Shown piece after piece: positions 16,317 through 25,492 of a DNA stretch of 26,500 nt. The stretch spans positions 126,001 through 152,500 of the forward strand of contig CAUYUJ010017847.1 in assembly GCA_963575745.1 (NCBI GenBank), read 5' to 3'. The stretch comes from Prorocentrum cordatum. Taxonomy: Eukaryota > Sar > Dinophyceae > Prorocentrales > Prorocentraceae. The notes under the pieces were generated by a model. It was not told the DNA's origin, made no database searches, and was given only the letters and a program-made list of their open reading frames with translations. Numbering within the stretch: the first letter of the stretch is position 1; each line of letters begins with the position of its first letter. The position numbers and the translations under genes were made by a program.

Positions 16317-16533
16317 CGTCCTCCCCTCTTAAGGCCCTTCTGCCTTATCCTCCCCCTGTCCTCCCCATTTTTCTTTCCCTATCCTCTTCGTCGTCTCCTC
16401 GCCCATGATTTTCATTTACACCTGAAGCCCTACCCTCTGCCTTCCCCGCAGTCCCCTATCTCACCAATCTGGGATGGGCGAGGGCCTCGAGGGGAGATCG
16501 AGGAGTGCAGCGGGAGACTCGCGCCATCAGAAG

Positions 16534-18174
16534 CTAATTCCCCGACGCCCTCGGGGTTATGTCCCTCCCCGCGCCTGTTGGCACGACCATCCTGCCGTAC
16601 TCCCTCGGGGCGCTCTTGAGCGCCTTGACGGACCTGCGTCAGCTGCGCCTGGTGTCCCTCTCGTACCTGCATGCGTATGTCGTCGCAGTGCATGCTGAAG
16701 GCCTCTTGCGGGCCGCGTCCTCAGCTCTGTCCTCAATGCTGGCAGAACTCGGCCTCTTGAGGGCTGCTTCGCAACCGCTAGGCCTCTTCTTGGCCGCGTG
16801 TTGGATCGACTTCCTCGTCTCGCACTCTGGGCCTCTCCTCCTTGCCGCCCTCGAGGTCCTCCTGATCCTGATCCTTCTCGAAGACTGCGTGGAAGTTGTC
16901 GTCGTTGTCGGAAGTGATCGAATCACGACCCCAGCTCTTCAAGAACCACTTTCTACCAACTCGTCTCATATCTTGGCAATGTACTCCTAATGTCGCGATC
17001 CTCAATGCCGTGGTGCGGACCCACTCCTGATGTAGCTTTCCTCCTGGCTTGTATTTTCCCGTAGCCCACGGTGAATCAGTCAGCCTCGTGAGTGGGAGTT
17101 CGACCAGTCCCAATATGAGAACGGGAGGTGGGCAACAAATGAGGGACAGGAGAGGAGCAGGATATTGGAGGGATGGTCGTGCTCCCACAAACCTTGGCCA
17201 ACGCCAGCTTGAGTATGGCACTCTTGCACGAGCACTGCCCGAGCGCCGAGGCGACGGCCTTCAGCAAGGGGATGTGGGCTGAGAGCTTGTCCTGGGGCGC
17301 GCTCCTGCGTTGTCTGCCCGCCCGAGATCGGGGGGCCCGACAGGGCCATTTCCCCGGCGCCCCAGGACAGGGCCCAGCAGGGCCCTCCCGCTGACGCGGG
17401 CAGACAAAGCGGGGGATGAATGAATGCATGTCTGGACTCCGACGGGATCCCGCCAGGATCCCGCCAGGATCCCGCCAGGATCCCGCCAGGATTCCGCCAG
17501 GATCCCGCCAGGATCCCGCCCGGATCCCGCCAGGATCCCGCCAGGATCCCGCCAGGATCCCGCCAGGATCCCGCCAGGATCCTGCGAGAATGCCGTCAGA
17601 ATACCGGCAGAATACCGCAAGAATGCCACCAGGATACCACCGGATACCACCGGATACCGCCAAGATCCCGTCAGGATCCTATCAGGATCCCGTCAGGATC
17701 CCGTCAGGATCCCATCAGGATCCCGTCAGCATCGCGTCAGGATCACATGGGGATATAATTTGTTAAGGCACGGGAACGTTTCTTTGCTGAGCTTGCTGGC
17801 GCGCCCCTTCTCGCCGTACCTCACCGCGTTGGGGCCTGTGATGTGCTTCTGCAGAGCCTCTGCGAGCTTCTGCACGTCGCCCTCGTCCGCGTCGTCATCA
17901 GAGTTGCTGCCGCTGGCTTTCGTTTGGAGGGCATTCTATTCTGAAACCCTTGGCCCGATATGGCCGCGGCAGCAACAGCATGCGCAGCAAAATGACGATC
18001 ACGATGACGATGACTCGATCCTAACCCGCGGTGCGCTGATAACACCAATGATAGGCTCTAAGACCTTTCTGCAATAATCCACATCGAAAGCCAATGAACT
18101 AACAAGACCGACGCCCCCTTGATCAGGGTCGCATGTGATGCGCATTGATTCCCAACACGCAAATGTACGCTGTA
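16534..18174 (-). CDS. Second multi-exon minus-strand gene with KRPS motifs, unknown function
   Basis: A tentative model by eye. Exon a (about 18174-18030) follows TTTCGTACAG and encodes RTFACWESMRITCDPDQGGV...EPIIGVISAPR, then GTTAGG. Exon b (about 17940-17757) follows GGGTTTCAG and encodes SGSNSDDDADEGDVQKLAEA, then LQKHITGPNAVRYGEKGRAS and KETFPCLNKLYPH, with GT at the start of the 11-bp array. Exon c (17291-17193, exactly 33 codons) encodes DKLSAHIPLLKAVASALGQC...LKLALAK between CCCCAG and GTTTGTG. Exon d (about 17042-16534) encodes PGGKLHQEWVRTTALRIATL, VGRKWFLKSWGRDSITSDND and, after a shift near 16800, a basic region with three KRPS motifs (AAKKRPSG, LKRPSS, ARKRPSA), an in-frame TGA at 16641-16639, then SAPREYGRMVVPTGAGRD and TAG at 16536-16534. 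The basic KRPS motifs recall the neighbouring gene. I do not know its role. Joining these exons is inference. Confidence 0.35.
17310..17407. other. 12-bp inverted repeat with 74-nt loop
   Basis: TTGTCTGCCCGC (17310-17321) is perfectly complementary to GCGGGCAGACAA (17396-17407). The loop contains further complementary GGGCCC/GGGCC words (GGGGGCCCGACAGGGCC, GACAGGGCCCAGCAGGGCCC). It lies in the predicted intron just before the 11-bp array. Confidence 0.7.
17438..17752. repeat. 11-bp tandem array, GGATCCCGCCA type, about 28 units
   Basis: The central units (17446-17580) are nearly identical. The following part (17580-17660) is degenerate (GAATACCGGCA, GGATACCACCG), and a second homogeneous stretch with GGATCCCGTCA runs 17663-17752. 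Most units hold GGATCC. Because 11 is not a multiple of 3 and the unit lacks stops, long frames open on both strands; none is supported as a protein. On the minus strand the array would sit inside an intron of the KRPS-type gene. Confidence 0.95.
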
Positions 18175-18420
18175 CGAAATAAAATGACTCATACAAATAA
18201 CATAAAGCGACTCATAATTTTCCACCATAATGACTCACAAACGCTTGACAATCATGATAACAAACATACCAAAAAGCTAAACCACATGTTTAACACATGG
18301 TTCAAACAAGTACGGCAAAGCCATTTACAAGTTTTGCGCAAGTTGACGCAGCGCAGCTCCGCAAAACGATTCAAAAGCTGAACAACTACAACAAACAATG
18401 ACTCATCAATGATGAGTCGT
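18040..18420. other. AT-rich island with repeated TGACTCA and a hairpin
   Basis: The AT content is far above that of the surrounding GC-rich DNA. TGACTCA occurs at 18185-18191, 18231-18237 and 18399-18405, with a near match CGACTCA at about 18209. The last forms a hairpin GACTCATC-AAT-GATGAGTC at 18400-18418. TGACTCA is the bZIP (AP-1/GCN4) core in other eukaryotes; a role here is speculative. Between two opposite-strand candidate genes (minus, up to 18174; plus, from 18428) it could be an intergenic control region. Confidence 0.4.
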
Positions 18421-18427
18421 TTGCCCT

Positions 18428-18749
18428 GTGGGTACGGAAGCGGTGCCGGCACAGGAATCTGAGCAGGGGCGCGAGCTGGCAACCACCCAGTGCCACTCTC
18501 CCATGGCCGGCTCTCAGCACCCTGGCCCTTTCCCACCTGGCAGCGGCGCGGGCTCGAGCACCGAAGAACGGCGACGGCCAGGCCGCAACGGTCCTCCAAA
18601 GCGGTCGCTTGGCAACGGGTGGAGGCCCGGCCTTGCCCTGGCAACTGGCGGCTTCCCTGTTTCCCTTCCGCCCCTGAGTCGAAACCCAGCCCCTGGCGAC
18701 GCCGACACCGCTGGCGGGCCCGGCGTGCGGCAAACGACAGGCGGCGGGC

Positions 18750-18812
<63 letters not shown>

Positions 18813-19357
18813 GAAGCAACAGCAGCAGCCGCTGCTCCAAGGACCCCCCGCCGACTACCCCGCTACGGGAAGCGAGGCCCGCCGCGCACCAAGGGCCCGA
18901 AACCTTGGACCCCGACGCGGGACAGCAGCTGCATAAAACCAAGATCAGCTGCATCCAGTGGAGTCTCCCCGGGGAGACCCCTGGCGAGACGATAAAGCGG
19001 CTCCAAGCCACCCTGGGTGCGATGTTCACAGGCGCCTGGCACGCGTTCGCCAGGCAGCACGGCAAGGGCGCACTCGACCCACGACGACACGACCAGCAAA
19101 CCTGCGTCGGTTTCCTGCACTCCTTTCGCAACCACAACTCCGACGTGAGGGCCATGAGCGATGCGCTGAACCTCGGCGTCAACTGGGTCCAGTTGCAGCA
19201 GCGATTCCCGAGCCGCAGAGAAGGCGCGGGCAAGGGGCGCCAGGTACCCCCCTGCGGCGAGGCGCGAGGAGCGGACCAGGGCGACGGGTGCGAAGAGGAC
19301 AAGGTTCGCAGCTCTGGGTACCGCGACACCTGGACTGGAAAGCGCCCGCGGCGCTGA
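18428..19357 (+). CDS. Hypothetical Ser/Gln-run protein ORF
   Basis: Not recognised. The frame is open for about 309 codons; the first codon of the open frame is GTG and the first ATG is at 18503. A Gly/Pro/Arg-rich N-terminal part is followed by a poly-Ser run encoded by (AGC)n at about 18750-18807, and then by a better-looking segment with globular composition (KTKISCIQWSLPGETPGETI, GAMFTGAWHAFARQHGKGAL, GFLHSFRNHNSDVRAMSDAL, GVNWVQLQQRFPSRR). The third codon positions of that segment are mostly G or C, as expected for dinoflagellate genes. The C-terminus is hydrophilic and ends GKRPRR. The opposite strand is also open (19735-18863), so the call is weak. It may be an exon of a longer gene or a chance ORF. 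Confidence 0.3.
18751..18828 (+). repeat. (CAG)19 with an interrupted CAG/CAA/AAG tail
   Basis: Nineteen uninterrupted CAG units (18751-18807) are followed by AAGCAGAAGCAACAGCAGCAG. The run codes for Ser, Gln or Ala according to frame; in the ORF at 18428-19357 it is poly-Ser. Confidence 0.95.
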
Positions 19358-20870
19358 CCAACCGCCGACCTGACCCCCTCGCCCTACGGCAGCACGACAC
19401 AACCGTCCCCACACTCCCACCACCTGTGCCCCCTCCCCCTCGCCTGCACCCCTTTGCCCCCGTGGCGCGCACGCTCCCCGGGCAGGACTGCCTGCCACTC
19501 CACCTGTTCCCCGCCTTTTCGCTCCAGCCTTTGCTCCCGCCACCTGCGCCCCCGTTCCCCTCCCCGCCTCTCTCACCTGGCTGGGGGCCGTGTGTCCTCC
19601 CCTACCCCCGCCTGCGTTCCACGGGCTGGCTACTTGCCATTCCACCTGGACCCCGTCCTTTCCTCCTCCTCCTCCTTCCCCCTCGCCCGTATTCAAGGAT
19701 CTGGGACCTTGTGTCCCACCTGTGCCCATCTGCAACGCACTGGTGCATCGACGACTGGCGTGGCACGCCCTGTCTTTACCTGCAATAGGACCTTATGTCC
19801 TACCTGTACCCATTGGGGCTTGTCCCCACGTGAGCACCCACGGTGCAGGCTGACCCGACTTCGGCTGGCGGCGCGGGATGCCGGCCTTTCTCCTCCCTGT
19901 TCGCTTCGCTCCCCTCCCGCTCGTTCCCCCCCTCCCATGGCGGCAGCGCCCGGCACAGCGCGGCTTTGGCCCGGTGCTGGGTACTGCACCTTGCCGCCGA
20001 GGGCCTCGGCGGCCCCGCTTGCTTTGGGCAGCGCAGCTCAGGCCTGGCCCTCGGCCGTGCGATCGTCAGCGCATCGTGTGTGGCACTCGCCCGGTTTCAC
20101 GCGCTGACTGTGCAGGTCAGGTTTCCTCCCTGCACGCCGCCGACATCCAGTCGGACACGGGCGGCCCTGTCTCTGGCCCTACCTCTTGCTGGCTGCTCCC
20201 TGGACGTGGATTGGACTACCACCCCGGGCCGCTTCCGACCACCCGGTGGCGCGACGCTGCACATCGCCTTCGTGGTCCTCCTCTTCGCCTGGGCCCCTCT
20301 TCACCATTCGGTGGCACAACGTTGCTCATCGCCTTCATGGTGGACTTCCCTCCCCTGGACGTCGACTTTGTCGCGTTCATCCTCGCGCAGCACTTGTGGA
20401 TGGTGTTTACGATGCGCCGTTGGCGGCAACGCCGCACCGCTGACCGTTCGGATCTTTGCCTCCGGCTCCTGTCCAAGGCGTTCTTTTTCCAGTGCAAGCT
20501 CCTCGGCGCCGCCTGCACCCCGGCCCGCCCTCCGCCTGGGGCCCCGCCCGCCTGTGCTCTGTATTCCCAATTAGAGCTTTGCGTAGCCTGCCTAGCTTTA
20601 AACCGGAAGAGGTTCGCTCTCGACCCGCATGCCAAAAACTGTGTGTGGAACCCAGTGTGGGTGGAATTCTGAGGGTGTGGAGCCCTGTGTGTGTGCCTCG
20701 AACCCTTGGTCTTCTTGGAGGCTGTTGGGTGCTTCTCGAAGCAATGCTCTGTCGTCTGGGCGGCCTTGGTGACCTTCTTGGGCCAGCTTGGGCGCTTCGG
20801 AGAGCGCTGGAGAGCCCCGGGGAGGCGTCGGGTTTTGGAAAGGGGGGCGCGTGCGGGGAAGTTTGACCAA
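19358..20870. other. GC- and C/T-rich interval without a supported gene; small duplications
   Basis: Several long frames exist on both strands but none shows domain structure or a convincing start. Local duplications are visible: GACCTTGTGTCCCACCTGTG (about 19706) against GACCTTATGTCCTACCTGTA (about 19791), and CGGTGGCGCGACGCTGCACA (about 20244) against CGGTGGCACAACGTTGCTCA (about 20308), the latter with about 64-bp spacing. It may contain untranslated or intronic sequence. Confidence 0.4.
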
Positions 20871-20872
20871 GA

Positions 20873-20903
<31 letters not shown>

Positions 20904-20926
20904 GTGATGTGTTTGTGCGTGGACGC
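20873..20926 (+). repeat. (TG)n microsatellite
   Basis: A TGTGTGTG run is interrupted by TA and GA steps (TGTATGTGTATGTGTGTGATGTG). Sequence from 20930 to 21740 shows no gene I can support. Confidence 0.9.
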
Positions 20927-21744
20927 AACCCGCGCCAGGCAGCGTTGGGGCTTGGGCGGGGACGCGGGGGGGGGAACGGCAGTGCAGGACGGTGCTTTCA
21001 TGTTTGGTCAGCCGATCGGCGCCTCCTCGTGCTAAAGCGCACGTTGGCGCTCGAGGCTTTGAACCGCGAGACCAGAGCGGCCCAGACTGTGCTCTCTTCT
21101 GGCCAGACCTATTAGGTGTCGTTGTATTCATCGCATTCGCGCAAACATCAACACAACTCTACCACGCCTCAACGTGCCAGGGGGCACGGCGGCGAATAAG
21201 TAATCAACAGTGTGCGTGCACGTCTTTTACTGTCGGGTTGCGTGCAGCCCTGCCGCTTGGGTTGGCACGCACGTTTTAAAATGTTGGCGATGCGTTTTTC
21301 CTGCGCTACGCGCTTCGGTTGGCGCGCCTGGGGCCAGGGCGCGGCAATCGCGTGCGGTCGGTCTGGGTGTTGGGATGCGTGCGGCCGGCGCTGGCGTGTG
21401 CGCCCTCGCTTCGGGCGGCGTTTGCAGTCTTCGAGGGGCTCGCTCGTGCAGATTTTTTCGGAGCCGCGCGAGCTTACAGGTAAGGTGTTAAGCGCGACTT
21501 GGGTCCTGTATGTTTTTGTTGTTTCTTGCGTCGTCGCAATAACGAAATGCACTTGCCGCGATTCGGGTGGATCAGGGCAACCTTGACATCTGCAGCGCGC
21601 CGACTAAGAAGCAGGCGCGTTCGATCGTGCTTTGTTTCAGTTGTAGCCGTGTGCTTGGGTCTCTTACCACTGGTCACTGTTTCAAGTGCCACGCAGGCCG
21701 CATCCCCCATCTTGGTGATGTGTATGCAAATATACATTTGTACA

Positions 21745-21789
<45 letters not shown>

Positions 21790-22139
21790 AGCCCCCCCAG
21801 CACCCACTGATTTTCATCGCGGTTCGCGCTGATCGCATTCGCATTTTCTTTACTGCCAGATTCGGTTCTCGCCCTGAGACGGCGGCATCGAATAATGAAC
21901 GTCATCTGGAGAGCCAACCACTTGATCCTGCATCTCCTTCCCCTCTTTCACCTCGTCCATCCTCCTCCTCCTCCTCGTCGTCCTCCTCCTCCTCCTCCTC
22001 CTCAACCTCAGAAGATGCAAGCGTCCGCTTCCCCCGCCTTTGGGAGAACAGGTATAAGATATCAGCGGCAGCGCTAACAAGAACGATAAGCGCACCATAT
22101 GATTTCTCAGGCATTCCAGGGATGCACAGGGATGCTAAG

Positions 22140-23178
22140 TGACGATCGCTGTGCAGGCTCATGGATCCCAGGGATTCCAGGGATTCCTAACCCTCCAGCA
22201 AAACCGACCTGGGGATCCACCAGCGATCCCGCGCTCAGAATCCCTGGGATCCCTGAGCCTGCTCAGGGATCGCGACGTCGGTTGTCAGCAAACCATATGA
22301 TTTCTCAGGGATCCCAGGGATTCCAAGGATGGCAAGTCACGATCCCTGAGCAGGCTCAGGGATCCCAGGGATTCCAGGGATGCGAAGTCACGATCCCTGT
22401 GCAGGCTCAGGGATCCCAGGGATCCCAGGGATTCCTAACCCTCCAGCAAAACCGACCTGGGGATCCACCAGCGATCCCGCGCTCAGAATCCCTGGGATCC
22501 CTGAGCCTGCTCAGGGATCGCGACGTCGGTTGTCAGCAAACCATATGATTTCTCAGGGATCCCAGGGATTCCAAGGATGGCAAGTCACGATCCCTGAGCA
22601 GGCTCAGGGATCCCAGGGATTCCAGGGATGCGAAGTCACGATCCCTGTGCAGGCTCAGGGATCCCAGGGATCCCAGGGATTCCTAATCCTCCAGCAAAAC
22701 CGACCTGGGGATCCACCAGCGATCCCGCGCTCAGAATCCCTGGGGTCCCTGAGCCTGCTCAGGGATCGCGACGTCGGTGGTCAGCAAACCATATGATGTC
22801 TCAGGGATCCCAGGGATTCCAAGGATGCCAAGTCACGATCCCTGAGCAGGCTCAGGGATCCCAGGGATTCCAGGGATGCGAAGTCACGATCCCTGTGCAG
22901 GCTCAGGGATCCCAGGGATCCCAGGGATTCCTAACCCTCCAGCAAAACCGACCTGGGGATCCACCAGCGATCCCGCGCTCAGAATCCCTGGGATCCCTGA
23001 GCCCGCACAGGGATCGCGACGTCGGTTTGTCAGCAAACCATATGATTTCTCAGGGATCCCAGGGATTCCAGGGATGCAAGTCACGATCCCTGAGCAGGCT
23101 CAGGGATCCCAGGGATTCCAGGGATGCGAAGTCACGATCCCTGTGCAGCTCAGGGATCCCAGGGATCCCAGGGATTCC
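22140..23178 (+). repeat. 248-bp tandem array, left arm (four units)
   Basis: The landmark CGACGTCGGT occurs at 22273, 22521, 22769 and 23017, exactly 248 bp apart. Each unit contains CATATGATTTCTCAGGGATC (variant ATGTCTC), several GGGATCCCAGGGATTCCAGG blocks, the hairpin GATCCCTGAGC-AG-GCTCAGGGATC, a CTCCAGCAAAACCGACCTGG segment and GCGATCCCGCGCTCAGAATC. Frames open in the array give Gly-Ile-Pro-rich peptides that repeat every 248 bp but shift frame each time, so they are not real proteins. Confidence 0.95.
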
Positions 23179-23228
23179 AACCCCCCAAATCTTTGCGAAG
23201 TCGCCAGGCCGATTTTGCTGGAGGGTCA

Positions 23229-24360
23229 GGAATCCCTGGGATCCCTGGGATCCCTGAGCCTGCACAGGGATGGTGACGTCGCATCCCTGGAATCCCTGGG
23301 ATCCCTGAGCCTGCTCAGGGATCGTGACTTGGCATCCCTGGAATCCCTGGGATCCCTGAGACATCATATGGTTTGCTGACCACCGACGTCGCGATCCCTG
23401 AGCAGGCTCAGGGATCCCAGGGATTCTGAGCGCGGGATCGCTGGTGGATCCCCAGGTCGGTTTTGCTGGAGGATTAGGAATCCCTGGGATCCCTGTGATC
23501 CCTGAGCCTGCACAGGGATCGTGACTTCGCATCCCTAGAATCCTTGGGATCCCTGAGCCTGCTCAGGGATCGTGACTTCGCATCCTTGGAATCCCTGGGA
23601 TCCCTGAGAAATCATATGGTTTGCTGACAACCGACGTCGCGATCCCTGTGCGGGCTCAGGGATCCCAGGGATTCTGAGCGCGGGATCGTTGGTGGATCCC
23701 CAGGTCGGTTTTGCTGGAGGGTTAGGAATCCCTGGGGTCCCTGGGATCCTTGAGCCTGCACAGGGATCGTGACTTCGCATCCCTGGAATCCCTGGGGTCC
23801 CTGAGCCTGCTCAAGGATCGTGACTTGGCATCATTGGAATCCCTGGGATCCCTGAGACATCATATGGTTTGCTGACCACCGACGTCGCGATCCCTGAGCA
23901 GGCTCAGGGATCCCAGGGATTCTGAGCGCGGGATCGCTGGTGGATCCCCAGGTCGGTTTTGCTGGAGGATTAGGAATCCCTGGGATCCCTGGGATCCCTG
24001 AGCCTGCACAGGGATCGTGACTTCGCATCCCTGGAGGGTCCCTGAGCCTGCTCAGGGATCGTGACTTGCCATCCCTTGGAATCCCTGGGGTCCCTGAGAA
24101 TCATATGGTTTGCTGACCACCGACGTCGCGATCCCTGAGCAGGCTCAGGGATCCCAGGGATTCTGAGCGCGGGATCGCTGGTGGATCCCCAGGTCGGTTT
24201 TGCTGGAGGGTTAGGAATCCCTGGGGTCCCTGGGATCCCTGAGCCTGCACAGGGATCGTGACTTCGCATCCCTGGAATCCCCGGGGTCCCTGAGCCTGCC
24301 CAGGGATCGTGGCTTCGCATCCCTGGAATCCCTGGGATCCCTGAGCCTGCACAGCGATCG
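23229..24360 (-). repeat. 248-bp tandem array, right arm (four inverted units)
   Basis: The inverse landmark ACCGACGTCG occurs at 23382, 23630, 23878 and 24119 (spacing 248, 248, 241). Units are reverse complements of those in the left arm with small changes, such as a deletion at about 24030 that shortens the last period. The innermost part (23229-23370) has extra copies of the GGAATCCCTGGGATCCCTGAG block. Confidence 0.95.
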
Positions 24361-24624
24361 TCACTTAGCACTCCTGTGCATCCCTGGAATGCCTGAGAAG
24401 TCATATGCTTCGCTTATCGTTCTTGTTAGCGCTGCCGCTGATATCTTATACCTGTTCTCCCAAAGGCGGGGGAAGCGGGCGCTTGCATCTTCTGAGGTTG
24501 CGTGAGAAAAAGCATTCCGCTTGCAACGCGTGACTCGGGAAGAGGAACGGAAAGGAGCAGGGATGATGAGAAGAGGATGCGTCTCCAGCTTCGTGGAAGA
24601 GGGGGAGGGCGTAGAGTGGGTGCT

Positions 24625-24645
24625 GGGGGGGGGGGGGGGGGGGGG
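24625..24645 (+). repeat. Poly(G)21
   Basis: Twenty-one G residues lie just inside the right (TA)n run of the foldback. The matching left-arm position (about 21790) has only seven C. The length is likely variable or misread. Confidence 0.9.
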
Positions 24646-24650
24646 CGTCC

Positions 24651-24804
24651 ATATATATATATATATATTATATATATATATATATTGCATATACGTGTGT
24701 TTTGGATATTCACTCATATACAACTGTAAATTTGATCATACGTCATGTATATGTGCCGCTATATACTATTACATATAGATATATGTATATCGCACACACA
24801 TATA

Positions 24805-24846
<42 letters not shown>
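24651..24846. repeat. Two (TA)n microsatellites
   Basis: TA runs at about 24651-24684 and 24799-24846, each broken once by a TTA step, flank a 115-bp AT-rich spacer containing TATATGC and CATATA words. The left counterpart outside the foldback is at 21749-21785. The interval 24850-25130 beyond has no gene; it contains a short duplication CACATGGGAATTTCA / CACATATGGTAATTTCA (about 24997 and 25035). Confidence 0.9.
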
Positions 24847-24848
<2 letters not shown>

Positions 24849-25135
24849 TACGCACCTCTCCGAGGGAATAGAGCTCATAACATATTAATTGAAGGCGGCG
24901 TTCGCGATTTTTCTGGCCGTTTCGCTAGGGACATCCTCGACATTCTGACAATCGGTGGCACCCCTCGCGCAGATCGTGACGTCAGGGTCCCAAAGCACAT
25001 GGGAATTTCAACATTCTAACATAAAACCTTCAAACACATATGGTAATTTCAAGGATTTTGACCCCGATTCTCAGAGCATGGCGATTTCGCCTGAGACATC
25101 CTCCCAAAATCGAGCCCCGACGTACCTTCTGGTAC

Positions 25136-25362
25136 CCCAGACCCCCCCCTCGGAGCCTCTTGGGAGCCTCCTGGAACCTCCTGGGGCCTCCTGGGGCTTT
25201 CTGTTCTTTCTGGTACCCCAGACAACGCTTCGGAGCCTCCTGGGAGCCACCTGGGGCCTCCTGCGGCCTCCTGGAGCCTCTTGGGGCCTCCTGGAGCCTC
25301 GTGGGGTCTTCTGGGGCCTCCTGAGGCCGCTTGGGGCCTCCTGGGGCCTTCTGGGGCCACTA
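25136..25362 (+). repeat. Degenerate 10-bp repeat GGGGCCTCCT
   Basis: Variants of CCTCCTGGGG recur in register with a 10- or 20-bp rhythm (CCTCCTGGAGCCTCTTGGGG and similar), in two runs separated by CTTTCTGTTCTTTCTGGTACC. TGGTACCCCAGAC occurs at 25129 and 25211, so a larger unit of about 80 bp is also duplicated. Related GGGCCTCCTGAGG words recur near 25528-25550. ORFs here are repeat by-products. Confidence 0.85.
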
Positions 25363-25364
25363 CA

Positions 25365-25492
25365 TGCACACACAGAGACACAACTCACACCCAACACATC
25401 ACACGCTAGACAAACATAACACACAACACCTACAACGCACAGAAAACACGCACAACACAGAGCACACATCACACACACACACACAACACTCA
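25365..25492 (+). repeat. CA-rich simple sequence
   Basis: ACACA, CACAACA and ACACACACAC words are interspersed with AGA and TCAC, without a strict period. No gene. Confidence 0.8.

Larger units (their letters stand above)
21749..24690. mobile_element. Giant foldback (near-palindromic) element, ~2.9 kb
   Basis: Two arms of about 1.4 kb are inverted copies of each other around a 50-bp unpaired centre (23179-23228). From outside in, each arm has a (TA)n run, a C/G homopolymer followed by CAGCACCCACT, a diverged C/T-rich stretch, the shared CCTCAGAAGATGCAAGCG, CTTTGGGAGAACAGGTATAA and GCGCTAACAAGAACGATAAG (22071-22090, paired with 24413-24432), and then four head-to-tail 248-bp units. No transposase gene lies inside. 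Long inverted arms built from internal tandem repeats are the design of foldback transposons, so a non-autonomous foldback element is the best inference; a satellite inversion or an assembly artefact is possible. Confidence 0.65.

Noticed and set aside
17416-17758. CRISPR-like array
   Set aside because: Units are 11 bp and contiguous with no spacers, and the context is eukaryotic. The 248-bp and 89-bp arrays also lack unique spacers.
18863-19735. 290-codon open frame on the minus strand opposite the 18428-19357 ORF
   Set aside because: High GC removes stops on both strands. The plus frame has more protein-like composition and GC-rich third positions, so I kept only that, with low confidence.
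19843-20672. Overlapping plus-strand ORFs of 243 and 264 codons and a 261-codon minus ORF
   Set aside because: All three compete in the same GC-rich DNA, and none shows recognisable motifs or a clear splice or start context.
22099-24404. Collagen-like Gly-Ile-Pro proteins of 65-209 residues on both strands
   Set aside because: They are translations of the 248-bp satellite. The period is not a multiple of 3, so each unit is read in a new frame, and both strands give the same kind of peptide.
24651-24846. Telomere or centromere signal at the TA and G runs
   Set aside because: No TTTAGGG-type telomere repeats are present; these are ordinary TA and G microsatellites at the edge of the foldback.
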